Shown in pieces: positions 43,308 to 51,947 of a DNA stretch of 64,000 nucleotides. Position 1 is the stretch's first letter. Every line of letters starts with the position of its first letter. The position numbers and the translations under genes were made by a program. The notes under the pieces are model-generated. The model worked only from the letters and a program-made list of their open reading frames with translations, was not told the DNA's origin and made no database searches. The DNA is taken from contig NZ_SZPZ01000002.1 of NCBI RefSeq assembly GCF_005233875.1, forward strand, positions 372,001 to 436,000. Direction: 5' to 3'. This DNA comes from Kribbella jiaozuonensis. Its GTDB lineage: Bacteria > Actinomycetota > Actinomycetes > Propionibacteriales > Kribbellaceae.

Positions 43308-44494
43308 TCGCGTTCGGTCTTGCCGGGGAGGGCGAGCATGCGGTCGAGGGCCAGCTTGGCGTACTTCTCGGTGTCGGCGTCGACCTTGATCGGGTTGACC
43401 ACGTGGCCGGCGACGAGGTTCTCGAGGGCCCAGACGAAGTGCGGCAGGTCGATCCGGTTCATCGTCGCGCAGTAGCAGACCGTCTTGTCGAGGAACACGA
43501 TGTTCTTGTCGGTGTGCTGCTTCGCCAGCCGCTGCACCAGGTTGAGCTCGGTCCCCACGGCCCACGACGTACCGGGCTCCGCGGTCTCCAGGGCCTGGAT
43601 GATGTACTCCGTCGAGCCGACCAGATCGGCCTTCGTGACCACCTCGTGGCGGCACTCCGGGTGGACGATCACGTTCACGCCGGGGACCCGCGACCGGACG
43701 TCGTCGACGGACTCGGCGGTGAACCGGCCGTGCACCGAGCAGTGCCCGCGCCACAGGATCATCTTCGCCGCGGCCAGCTGCTCCCGCGTCAGCCCGCCGC
43801 CCGGCTTGTGCGGGTCGTACACGACGCAGTCGTCGAGGCTCAGGCCCAGCTGCAGTACGGCGGTGTTGCGGCCGAGGTGCTGGTCGGGCAGGAAGAGCAC
43901 CTTCTCGCCCTTCTCGAACGCCCAGTTGAGCGCGGTCTCGGCGTTGCTCGACGTACAGACGACGCCGCCGTTGCGACCGCAGAACGCCTTGATGTCCGCG
44001 GACGAGTTCATGTAGGTGACCGGGACGGTCGCGTCCGCGACGCCGGCGTCGGCCAGCGCGTCCCACGCCGCCTCGACCTGCTGGATGCGCGCCATGTCGG
44101 CCATCGAGCACCCGGCCGCCAGGTCCGGCAGGATCACGGTCTGCTGGTCGTTGGTGAGGATGTCGGCGGACTCGGCCATGAAGTGCACACCGCAGAACAC
44201 GATGTACGGCGCGTCCGGCCGGTTGGCCGCGTCGCGCGCGAGCTTGAACGAGTCACCGGTGACGTCCGCGAACTGGATCACCTCGTCGCGCTGGTAGTGG
44301 TGCCCGAGCACGAACACCTGGTCACCCAACGCCGCCTTGGCCTTCAACGCCCGCTCGACCAGATCCGGATCCGACGCCGGCGGAAGCGCCCCCGGGCACT
44401 CGACACCGCGCTCCGAGTGCGGGTCGGTGTTCTGCCCCAGAAACAACAACGGAAGAGCCTTAGAACCGCCTACGATCGTCGTCACACCAGACAT
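43304..44494 (-). CDS. nadA: Quinolinate synthase
   Basis: A 396-residue [4Fe-4S] enzyme that condenses iminoaspartate with dihydroxyacetone phosphate to quinolinate in NAD synthesis. Substrate motifs include LGHHYQRDEVIQFAD, GDSFKLAR and YMNSSADIKA. Candidate cluster cysteines are Cys101 (CGVHFMAES), Cys281 (VHPECRHEV) and Cys340/342 (VCYCATMNR). The length is that of the longer actinobacterial form. No nadB or nadC is in the window, so it is not in a complete nad operon here. The stop overlaps the convergent gene by 4 bp. Confidence 0.96.
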   Translation of the reverse strand: MSGVTTIVGGSKALPLLFLGQNTDPHSERGVECPGALPPASDPDLVERALKAKAALGDQVFVLGHHYQRDEVIQFADVTGDSFKLARDAANRPDAPYIVFCGVHFMAESADILTNDQQTVILPDLAAGCSMADMARIQQVEAAWDALADAGVADATVPVTYMNSSADIKAFCGRNGGVVCTSSNAETALNWAFEKGEKVLFLPDQHLGRNTAVLQLGLSLDDCVVYDPHKPGGGLTREQLAAAKMILWRGHCSVHGRFTAESVDDVRSRVPGVNVIVHPECRHEVVTKADLVGSTEYIIQALETAEPGTSWAVGTELNLVQRLAKQHTDKNIVFLDKTVCYCATMNRIDLPHFVWALENLVAGHVVNPIKVDADTEKYAKLALDRMLALPGKTERD

Positions 44495-44671
44495 CGTGCC
44501 ACGGCTGCCGACTCATGCCGCGTGGCGCATCTCACCGCCCAAACAATGAAATCAGCACGTCCCGGCGTGAAGATCACGCCGACTACCTGCACCGGTTACC
44601 GTCCGGGTAGACCACGACGACGTCTTGCATCCCGGAGTCCTTCCCGGCAGGCGTGGTCGGCCAGGTTGCGG

Positions 44672-45067
44672 TCATTCGAACGTGGGTGGGCCGCTCGGGG
44701 GCCACTCGACGAGTTCGAGGCGGTAGCCGTCGGGGTCGAGTAGCCGGGAGGTTTTCGGGCCTTCGGGGCCGCCGGGGAGTTCGGGGTCGGCGGGGTCGAG
44801 GCCGGCTGTGGTGAGGCGGGCGAGGGTTTCGGTGAGGGAGTCGACCTCGATTGCGAAGTGCTGGAAGCCGCCGACCTCGACCGGGCCGTCGGCGGGGCGG
44901 TGGACGAGTTCGAGGGATACCGACTTCTCGGCAGGCAGCCGGAGCCAGACCAGGCTGGAGCCGTCGTCGAACGGGACCGTGCCGAGGTTCACGTAGCCGA
45001 CCGTGGTGTAGAAGGCGAGCGAGCGTTCGAGTTCACTCACGCGGAGTGCGAACAGGACTGTCTTCAT
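44672..45067 (-). CDS. VOC family protein (glyoxalase/dioxygenase fold)
   Basis: A 131-residue vicinal-oxygen-chelate protein built from two beta-alpha-beta-beta-beta units: VLFALRVSELERSLAFYTTV, then FQHFAIEVDSLTETLARL and LLDPDGYRLELVEWPP. Putative metal ligands are the His in FQHFAIEV and the Glu in ELVEW. It may be a lactoylglutathione-lyase-like enzyme, an antibiotic-binding protein or an extradiol enzyme; the family is too broad to choose. The SD is weak at ATG 45067, and an upstream in-frame ATG (45091) is possible. The 177-bp gap before nadA (44495-44671) shows nothing recognisable. Confidence 0.85.
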   Translation of the reverse strand: MKTVLFALRVSELERSLAFYTTVGYVNLGTVPFDDGSSLVWLRLPAEKSVSLELVHRPADGPVEVGGFQHFAIEVDSLTETLARLTTAGLDPADPELPGGPEGPKTSRLLDPDGYRLELVEWPPSGPPTFE

Positions 45068-45131
45068 GGTGAACGATCCAACTGGCGGCACTCGGCGACG
45101 TCAACGCCGGCGGGTGGGAGAGGATGGCGGC

Positions 45132-46226
45132 ATGCGGATCCTGATTGCGCCGGACAAGTTCGCGGGCACGTTGACGGCTGTGGAGGCGGCTGCGGCTATC
45201 GAGGAAGGGTGGCGGCGGCGGGATCCGGGGGCCGAGGTGCTGGTCGCGCCGATGGCCGACGGTGGGCCGGGCTTCATCGACGTACTGTCCGCGGTTGTCG
45301 ACGGGACGTTGCTCTCGGTCACGGTCCGTGGCCCGCTGGGTGAGGAGACCCCGGCGACGGTGCTGATGGCAGGCGAGACGGCGTACGTCGAGACCGCGCA
45401 GGCGTGCGGGTTGCATCTCGTGGAGCCGAAGGAGCGGCGGCCCGAGGAGGCGACGACGTACGGCGTGGGGCAGCTGATCGCCGCCGCGGTGGACGCCGGG
45501 GCCAAGCGGATCATCCTCGGCCTCGGCGGCTCCGGCACGAACGACGCCGGCGCCGGCATGCTCGCCGCACTCGGAGCCACGGGTGAATCAGGTCACCTGG
45601 ACAACGGCGCCGCAGGGCTCGCGCAGCTGACGGCGGTGGATTTCCAGCCTGCGCGCGATCGGGTGGCGGGGGTCGAGTTTGTCGCCGCCAGTGACGTGGA
45701 GAACCCGATGCTCGGGCTCCGGGGCGCGACCAACATCTTCGGGGCGCAGAAGGGGATCGGCGACGACCGGAAGCCTGCCGTCGATGGATTCCTGACTCAC
45801 TTCGCCGAACTGGCGGATCGCAAGACAGCTGACCAGAAGGGCGCTGGCGCCGCAGGCGGGCTCGGGTACGCCCTCCTGCTCCTCGGCGCCGAGCGCGTCT
45901 CGGGCATCGACCTCGTGGCCGAGCTCACCGGGCTGAAGCAGAAGGCCGCGCAGGTGGACCTCGTCCTGAGCGGTGAGGGAGCGTTCGACTTCCAGTCGCG
46001 GGACGGGAAGGTGATCGCCGGCGTCGCGAAGGTGGCGAACGACGCGATGCGGCCGTGCGTCGTACTTGCCGGCAAGGTGTTGATCGGGGCGCGGGAGATG
46101 CGCACGATGGGGGTGGAGTCGGCGTACGCGCTGGTCGACGTGGTCGGCGAGGAGCAGGCGTTCGCGGACCCGCACGGCTCGCTCGCGACGGTCGCGGAGC
46201 GTGTCGCCCGCACCTGGGCGCGCTGA
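45132..46226 (+). CDS. glxK: Glycerate kinase
   Basis: A 364-residue GlxK/GarK-type glycerate kinase that phosphorylates D-glycerate (2-phosphoglycerate in this class). The N-terminus MRILIAPDKFAGTLTAVEAA is the family signature, followed by VAPMADGGPGF, GLGGSGTNDAGAGML and the C-terminal DLVLSGEGAFDFQS. An SD (GAGAGGA) precedes ATG 45132. It starts 64 bp from the divergent VOC gene. Confidence 0.94.
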   Translation: MRILIAPDKFAGTLTAVEAAAAIEEGWRRRDPGAEVLVAPMADGGPGFIDVLSAVVDGTLLSVTVRGPLGEETPATVLMAGETAYVETAQACGLHLVEPKERRPEEATTYGVGQLIAAAVDAGAKRIILGLGGSGTNDAGAGMLAALGATGESGHLDNGAAGLAQLTAVDFQPARDRVAGVEFVAASDVENPMLGLRGATNIFGAQKGIGDDRKPAVDGFLTHFAELADRKTADQKGAGAAGGLGYALLLLGAERVSGIDLVAELTGLKQKAAQVDLVLSGEGAFDFQSRDGKVIAGVAKVANDAMRPCVVLAGKVLIGAREMRTMGVESAYALVDVVGEEQAFADPHGSLATVAERVARTWAR

Positions 46227-46374
46227 CCACTGATCGACCGTGGTAGTTGATCCGTGAAATTGGTGTGCGACCATGGGAATGAGCGCGGACCAGCTGATGT
46301 TGGTGCGTGTTGACAAGAGACTTCCGTGCTGGCGAGCTGTAGGTCGGCACTTGAGCAGATGACTGGAGTCAGGG

Positions 46375-46731
46375 ATGACTGAAGCGCAGACCGAGCAGGC
46401 CGTCGCCACTGGTGTTCTCCTCACCGACGGGGCCGCCGCCAAGGTGAAGGCGCTGCTCGACCAGGAAGGCCGCGACGACCTCGCGCTGCGGGTCGCCGTG
46501 CAGCCGGGCGGTTGCTCCGGGCTGCGGTACCAGCTGTTCTTCGACGAGCGTCAGCTCGACGGTGACGTGGTGGCCGACTTCGGTGGTGTGAGCGTTGTCA
46601 CCGACCGGATGAGCGCGCCGTACCTCAAGGGTGCGTCGATCGACTTCGTGGACACGATCGAGAAGCAGGGCTTCACGATCGACAACCCGAACGCGACCGG
46701 CTCCTGCGCCTGCGGCGACTCGTTCAACTGA
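46375..46731 (+). CDS. erpA: Iron-sulfur cluster insertion/carrier protein (ErpA/HesB/IscA family)
   Basis: A 118-residue A-type Fe-S carrier with the three conserved cysteines: Cys47 in PGGCSGLRY and Cys111/Cys113 in SCACGDSFN. It delivers clusters to apo-enzymes, and nadA in the same neighbourhood encodes a [4Fe-4S] client type. It is monocistronic: it has its own 148-bp upstream region, with TTGACA near 46309, and a strong hairpin terminator downstream. Actinobacteria often name it ErpA or HesB. Confidence 0.94.
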   Translation: MTEAQTEQAVATGVLLTDGAAAKVKALLDQEGRDDLALRVAVQPGGCSGLRYQLFFDERQLDGDVVADFGGVSVVTDRMSAPYLKGASIDFVDTIEKQGFTIDNPNATGSCACGDSFN

Positions 46732-46740
46732 TCTACCTCT

Positions 46741-46776
46741 GAAGCCCCTGGCACCTTCGCGGTGACCAGGGGCTTC
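46741..46776 (+). terminator. Strong hairpin terminator after erpA
   Basis: A near-perfect stem lies 9 bp after the stop codon: GAAGCCCCTGG (46741-46751) pairs with CCAGGGGCTTC (46766-46776), and CACC/GGTG extends it inward with one unpaired A and a TTCGC loop. There is no T-tract, as is common in actinobacteria. Confidence 0.85.
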
Positions 46777-46846
46777 GGCATGTCCGGACTCCGGTATGAC
46801 CTGTCCCACCGTGTGAATCCAACGCTTGTTGGGTACCGGCTACCGC

Positions 46847-47488
46847 GTGTGGGACTACATAACTGAGCGTCATTCACAACTGCTCTACCAGAGCTACCAG
46901 CACCTCAGCCTGGTCATCCAATGCGTACTGCTGGCCACCGTGATCGCGGTCGGCCTGGCAGTCGTCGTGCACCGCAATCCGCGGGTCGCGTCGCTGGCCG
47001 GCGCGATCAGCGCCGTCGGTCTGACCATCCCGTCGTTCGCGCTGCTCGGCCTGATGATCCCGCTGGCCGGCATCGGCACCGCCACCTCCGTGATCGCGGT
47101 CACCTTCTACGCGTGCCTGCCGATCCTGCGGAACGCCGTCGTCGGCCTGTCCGGCGTCGACGCGACGCTGATCGAATCGGCGCGCGGGATGGGCATGGGC
47201 GCGATCCGGACGCTGCTCCGGATCGAGCTGCCGCTCGCGTGGCCGGTGATCCTGGCCGGCGTCCGCGTCTCGGCCCAGATGTCGATGGGTATCGCGGCGA
47301 TCGCGGCGTACGTGCTCGGCCCCGGCCTGGGCAGCTTCATCTTCACCGGCCTGACCCAGATCGGTGGCAAGAACGCTCTGAACTCCGCGCTGGTCGGCAC
47401 GATCGGCGTTGTCCTGCTCGCTCTGATCCTGGACGCCATGCTGCTGCTCGTCGGCCGCCTGACCACCTCGAGGGGTATCCGTGCCTGA
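46847..47488 (+). CDS. Osmoprotectant (glycine betaine/choline) ABC transporter permease 1
   Basis: A 213-residue inner-membrane permease of the OpuCB type with about five to six helices. The EAA loop is SARGMGMGAIRTLLRIELPLAWP. The start is uncertain: GTG 46847 (VWDYITERH) matches where the family begins, and TTG 46826 would add 7 residues; neither has a good SD. It overlaps the ATPase gene by 8 bp and is the first gene of a four-gene Opu-type operon. Confidence 0.88.
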   Translation: MWDYITERHSQLLYQSYQHLSLVIQCVLLATVIAVGLAVVVHRNPRVASLAGAISAVGLTIPSFALLGLMIPLAGIGTATSVIAVTFYACLPILRNAVVGLSGVDATLIESARGMGMGAIRTLLRIELPLAWPVILAGVRVSAQMSMGIAAIAAYVLGPGLGSFIFTGLTQIGGKNALNSALVGTIGVVLLALILDAMLLLVGRLTTSRGIRA

Positions 47489-48649
47489 AACCGAACCTGC
47501 CATCAGCGGCGTCGACATCGAGCTGACCGACGTCGTGAAGCGGTACCCGGGCCAGCGGAAACCCGCCGTCGAGGGGCTGTCCCTGCACATCCCGGCCGGC
47601 GAGATCGTGATGTTCGTCGGCCCGTCCGGCTGCGGCAAGACCACCTCGCTGAAGATGATCAACCGGCTGATCGAGCCGACCTCCGGCAGTATCCGGATCG
47701 GCGGCGAAGACATCGGCAAGCAGGACGACGACGACCTCCGCCGCCGGATCGGGTACGTGATCCAGGGCGGCAGCCTGTTCCCGCACATGACCGTCACGCA
47801 GAACATCGCGCTGGTCCCGGGCCTGCTCGGCTGGGACAAGGCCCGAACGGCGGAACGCGTCGGCGAACTGCTCGAACTCGTCGGCCTCGACCCGGACCGG
47901 TACCGCAACCGCTACCCGCGCGAGCTGTCCGGCGGCCAGCAGCAACGCGTCGGGGTGGCCCGCGGGCTCGCGGCCGACCCGCCGGTGATCCTGATGGACG
48001 AGCCGTTCGGCGCGGTCGACCCGATCACCCGGCAGCGGTTGCAGGACGAGCTGCTCAGCATTCAGGAGGAGCTGCGGAAGACGATCGTCTGCGTGACGCA
48101 CGACTTCGACGAGGCGGTGAAGCTCGGCGACCGGATCCTGATCCTGACCGAGGGCGCGAACATCGCGCAGTACGACACACCTGAAGCGATCCTGGCGAAC
48201 CCGGCCGACCGGTTCGTCGCGGACTTCGTCGGCGCGGGCGCGGCGCTCAAGCAGCTCACGCTGAGCCGGGTCAGCGAGATCGAGCTCGGCCAGCCGACGG
48301 TCGCGGAGATCGGCGACGCGGCGTCCGACGTACTGCGGGCCGCCAACCAGGCCGGTGACGAATCGGTCGTCGTACTCGATCGACGGCGGCGACCGGTGGA
48401 CTGGATGTGGACGACCGACCTGTCCGACATCGACCGGGTGCCGGCGCCGCACGAGGACACCGACCTGGTCACGATCGACCGGCGGGCGACGCTGAAGACG
48501 CGCTCGACACGATGTTGATGTCGAGCCACGGCAGCGCGGTCGTCACCGGCCGCCGGGATGAGTACCTGGGCGTCGTCGACTTCCAGACGGTGCTCGCCAG
48601 GATCCAGGACGGCAACGGGTCCGCCGAGCCGGAGGAGGTCGCGCAGTGA
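47481..48649 (+). pseudogene. Osmoprotectant ABC transporter ATPase, frameshifted in its CBS region
   Basis: An OpuCA-like ATPase. The ATP-binding half is intact: Walker A GPSGCGKT, signature LSGGQQQRVGVARGL, Walker B VILMDEPFGAVD and H-loop VCVTHDFDE. Frame 1 ends at 48518 as a 345-residue product. The expected CBS sequence (EDALDTMLMSSHGSAVV and on to LGVVDFQTVLARI) continues in another frame to a stop at 48649 that overlaps the next start. Restoring one G at about 48494 (CTGAAG to CTGGAAG) joins the frames. So this is either a one-base sequencing error or a real frameshift removing about 50 residues of the regulatory CBS module. Transport may survive with altered osmosensing. Confidence 0.85.
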
Positions 48650-49458
48650 CGGTGACCCAAGACGCTCCGTCGAAGGAGAACCTGGCCGACGCGAAGGCCG
48701 CGGCCGCAGGGCTCGCGGCTACTCGTGCGCGCCGCCCGTCGTGGGGGCTGCTGATCGGGCAGCCGTTGTTCGTCGCGATTGTCGTCGGGGTGTGGGCGAT
48801 CTGGCGGTCGCAGGCCGAGCTCGACTCGATCGAGCAACGACAGCTCGACTGGAAACTCGTCGGCCAGTTGACGCTCCAGCACCTCGAGCTCACGGTTGTC
48901 GCCACGATCATCGTGCTGCTGATCGCCGTACCGCTCGGCATCGCGCTCACCCGGCCGCGGTCCCGCCGTGCCGCCCCGCTGGTCGTCGCGGTGGCGAACG
49001 CCGGTCAGGCCGCGCCGGTGATCGGCCTGATCGTGCTGCTCGCGATCTGGCTCGGATTCGGCTTCTGGACCGCGATCCTCGCCCTCTGCCTGTACGCGAT
49101 CCTGCCGGTACTGCGGAACACGATCGTCGGCCTGCAAGGTGTCGACCCGACGCTGGTCGAGGCCGGTCGCGGGATGGGCATGTCGAGCGTCGCCGTCCTC
49201 GGCCGGATCGAGCTGCCTCTCGCCGTACCGGTGATCATGGCCGGCATCCGTACTGCGTTGGTCCTGGTCGTCGGCACCGCGACCCTCGCGACGTTCATCG
49301 ACGCCGGGGGACTGGGCAGCCTGATCACGACCGGGATCCGCCTGCTCAGGTATCCGGTGCTGATCAGCGGTGCCCTACTCGTTGCCGCCCTCGCGCTACT
49401 GATCGACTGGGCGGGCCGAGTCCTCGAAGAGGTCACCCGACCGAGGGGGCTCGGATGA
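48646..49458 (+). CDS. Osmoprotectant ABC transporter permease 2
   Basis: A 270-residue OpuCD-like permease. A long cytoplasmic N-terminus (about 35 residues, Ala/Lys-rich) is followed by six predicted helices. The EAA motif is EAGRGMGMSSVAVLGRIELPLAVP. GTG 48646 overlaps the ATPase stop (GTGA), and its end overlaps the binding-protein gene by 4 bp. This overlap supports reading the ATPase gene through to 48649. Confidence 0.92.
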   Translation: MTVTQDAPSKENLADAKAAAAGLAATRARRPSWGLLIGQPLFVAIVVGVWAIWRSQAELDSIEQRQLDWKLVGQLTLQHLELTVVATIIVLLIAVPLGIALTRPRSRRAAPLVVAVANAGQAAPVIGLIVLLAIWLGFGFWTAILALCLYAILPVLRNTIVGLQGVDPTLVEAGRGMGMSSVAVLGRIELPLAVPVIMAGIRTALVLVVGTATLATFIDAGGLGSLITTGIRLLRYPVLISGALLVAALALLIDWAGRVLEEVTRPRGLG

Positions 49459-50426
49459 AGCGGCTGATGGCAATGGCCTGCGCGGTCGCGCTGGTGCTGA
49501 GCGGATGTGGACTGGGGACCAGTGGTGGTTTCGTACCGACAGGCGCGCTGCAGGGCCAGCTGCGGTCGGTGAAGAGCCTGGACGGGTTGACGATCGCGAT
49601 CGGGTCGAAGAACTTCCAGGAGCAGCTGATCCTTGGCAAGATCGCCGCGATCCTGCTGCAGTCGGCCGGCGCGCACGTCCAGGACCTGACCAACATGCCC
49701 GGCAGTGACACGTCGCGGCAGGCGATGATCGGCGGTCAGATCCAGATGGCGTGGGAGTACACCGGTACGGCGTGGATCTCGTACCTCGGTCACGACACCG
49801 GCATCCCCGACAAGCAGAAGCAGTACGACGCGGTGCGACAGGAGGACGCGGAGAAGTACGGGCTGATCTGGCTGAAGCCGGCTCCGATGAACAACAGCTA
49901 CGGCTTCGCGGTGACCCGCAAGGAGTCCGAGCGGCTGCACCTCACCAAGCTGTCCCAGATCGCGTCGTTGCCGCCGAAGGAGCGCACGTTCTGCGTCGAG
50001 TCCGAGTTCGCCAACCGGAACGACGGGTTCGAGCCGATGCTCAAGCATTACGGGGTTCCGCTGGGTTCCGGAGTACCGCGGAACAACATCCGGACCCTAG
50101 ACACCGGCGCCGTGTACGCCGCGACGAGTCACGGGGACTGCCGGTTCGGGGAGATCTACACGACCGACGGGCGGATCAAGTCGCTCGATCTCGTGGTGTT
50201 GCAGGACGACAAGAAGTACTTCCCGGCGTACAACGTCGCGCCGGTGATCAGCAAGAAGGTGCTGGACAAGTACCCGCAGCTGCGGGACCTGCTGCAGCCG
50301 GTGTCGGACAAGCTGACCGACCCGGTGCTGATCGACCTGAACGCCCAGGTCGACGTCGACGGACGTGAGCCCGCCGACGTCGCCATGGACTGGTTGGTGA
50401 AGGAAGGGTTCGTCAGCCGTGACTGA
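49455..50426 (+). CDS. Glycine betaine/choline-binding lipoprotein (OpuCC/ProX-like)
   Basis: A 323-residue substrate-binding lipoprotein. The signal ends in the lipobox LVLSGC (Cys18). The mature protein starts with LTIAIGSKNFQEQLILGKI, the typical QAT-family entry to domain 1, with GGQIQMAWEYTGTAW and NNSYGFAVTRK following. Aromatic residues in AWEYTGTAW probably belong to the quaternary-amine box. It completes the Opu operon. The 3' end overlaps the convergent MFS gene by 14 bp. Confidence 0.93.
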   Translation: MKRLMAMACAVALVLSGCGLGTSGGFVPTGALQGQLRSVKSLDGLTIAIGSKNFQEQLILGKIAAILLQSAGAHVQDLTNMPGSDTSRQAMIGGQIQMAWEYTGTAWISYLGHDTGIPDKQKQYDAVRQEDAEKYGLIWLKPAPMNNSYGFAVTRKESERLHLTKLSQIASLPPKERTFCVESEFANRNDGFEPMLKHYGVPLGSGVPRNNIRTLDTGAVYAATSHGDCRFGEIYTTDGRIKSLDLVVLQDDKKYFPAYNVAPVISKKVLDKYPQLRDLLQPVSDKLTDPVLIDLNAQVDVDGREPADVAMDWLVKEGFVSRD

Positions 50427-51861
50427 CGCTGTCCTCGCGGGCCCGCTTCGGGAGTAGGAAGGTGACCGCGAGGCTGACGACGAACAGCCCGATCGCGACC
50501 AGGACCGACGTCTTGGTGGCGCCGAGGAACGCGTGCGACGGCAGCAGCTGGAAGAACACGGTACCGATCACCGCGACGCCGATCGCCCCGCCGTACTGCT
50601 GCATGGCGGTCAGTACGCCGGAAGCCGAACCGGCGGCCTGGTCGTCGATCGAGGCCAGGATGATGTCGAACAGCGGAGCGAACACCAGGCCGGCGCCGAT
50701 CCCGGTGGCGAGCGTCGCCGGCACCAGGTTCCAGATCGTGGTCGCGTCGCCGTACGTGTGCAGCGTGAACCAGACGCCGGCCATCGCCACGGTCATCACC
50801 GCGACGCCGAGCTGCAGTGCCTTGCGGCCGAGCTTCGGGGCCAGCAGGCCGCCGGACAGCGGCGCGCCGATCGCGATACCGAGCGAGAACGGCACCATCG
50901 CGAGGCCGGCCTTCAGCGGGCTGTAGTGCAGTCCGAGCTGGGTGAACAGGTTGAACACGAGCATGAAGCCGTTCATCGCGAGGAAGAACGTGGTGATCAC
51001 GCCGAGGCCGGCGACGTACCCGCGGTTGCGGAACAGCGACGGGTCGATGACCGGGTTGCCGGACCGACGCTCACGCCAGCCGAACAGCGCGAACGCGACG
51101 ACGGAGCCGACCAGCATGAGGATCGTCCACAGCGGCCAGCCGAGCTCGCGGCCCTGGACGAGCGGGTAGATCAGCAGACCTGAGGCGAGGCTGACCAGCA
51201 GCACCCCGGCGGTGTCGAGGCGGGAGGCGCCGGGCGTCTTCACCTCGGGCATGAACTTCAGCGCGCCGACGAGGGCCGCGATACCGATCGGCACGTTGAT
51301 GAAGAAGATCGTGCGCCAGCCGGCGTCGAACCAGTTCGCATCGATCAGCACGCCGGCCAGGATCGGGCCGGCGACGGCCGACAGTCCCATCACCGGGCCG
51401 AACATCGCGAACGCCTTGCCGAGTTCGTCGGACGGGAAGATCGACTTCAGGATCGCGAAGCCCTGCGGGATCATCACCGCGCCGAGCAGGCCCTGCGCGA
51501 CCCGGCTGCCGATCAGCAGTTCGGGGCTGGTCGCGAGCCCGCAGACCGCGGACGCGAGGGTGAACCCGAGGGCGCCGATGACGAACAGCCGCCGGCGGCC
51601 GACCAGGTCGCCGAGCCGGCCGAAGGTGATCAGGCCGATCGCGAAGGCCAGCGTGTAGCCGGCCAGCATCCACTGCATGGCGGACTCGGAGCCGCCGAGG
51701 TCGGCGCGGATCGAGGGGGCGGCGATGTTGACGATCGTCGCGTCGACCAGGTCCATGATCTCGGCGATCAGGATCGTCGCGAGCACGATCCAGCGCCAGC
51801 GGTACGGCGTACCGCTCGCGGCGGTGGTGATTTCGGGTGGGTTCTCTAGTGCGGTGCTCAT
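50413..51861 (-). CDS. MFS drug/H+ antiporter, DHA2 (EmrB/QacA) family
   Basis: A 482-residue exporter of the 14-helix DHA2 type. Motif A is LGDLVGRRRLFVIGA, motif C-like GPILAGVLI lies in helix 5, and MDLVDATIVNIAAPSIRADLG in helix 1 is a DHA2 signature. An SD (GAGGGGG) precedes ATG 51861. It is divergent from a TetR gene across an 86-bp region filled with palindromic operators, so it is probably induced by the compound it exports. Confidence 0.93.
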   Translation of the reverse strand: MSTALENPPEITTAASGTPYRWRWIVLATILIAEIMDLVDATIVNIAAPSIRADLGGSESAMQWMLAGYTLAFAIGLITFGRLGDLVGRRRLFVIGALGFTLASAVCGLATSPELLIGSRVAQGLLGAVMIPQGFAILKSIFPSDELGKAFAMFGPVMGLSAVAGPILAGVLIDANWFDAGWRTIFFINVPIGIAALVGALKFMPEVKTPGASRLDTAGVLLVSLASGLLIYPLVQGRELGWPLWTILMLVGSVVAFALFGWRERRSGNPVIDPSLFRNRGYVAGLGVITTFFLAMNGFMLVFNLFTQLGLHYSPLKAGLAMVPFSLGIAIGAPLSGGLLAPKLGRKALQLGVAVMTVAMAGVWFTLHTYGDATTIWNLVPATLATGIGAGLVFAPLFDIILASIDDQAAGSASGVLTAMQQYGGAIGVAVIGTVFFQLLPSHAFLGATKTSVLVAIGLFVVSLAVTFLLPKRAREDSVSHG

Positions 51862-51880
51862 GGCGGCCCCCTCATTGATG

Positions 51881-51945
51881 CGAACGGTGTTCGTTGACGA
51901 ACACTGTTCTACTACCGAACAGTGTTCGCGTCAAGTACAGTGTTC
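51881..51945. promoter_or_regulatory. Four-site TetR operator array
   Basis: Four GAACA-N-TGTTC-type sites fill the MFS/TetR gap: CGAACGGTGTTCG (51881-51893), GAACACTGTTC (51899-51909), CGAACAGTGTTCG (51916-51928) and the one-mismatch GTACAGTGTTC (51935-51945). Their centres are 17, 18 and 18 bp apart. The last site ends 2 bp before the tetR ATG. The array probably mediates autorepression and repression of the exporter. Confidence 0.85.
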
Positions 51946-51947
51946 GT

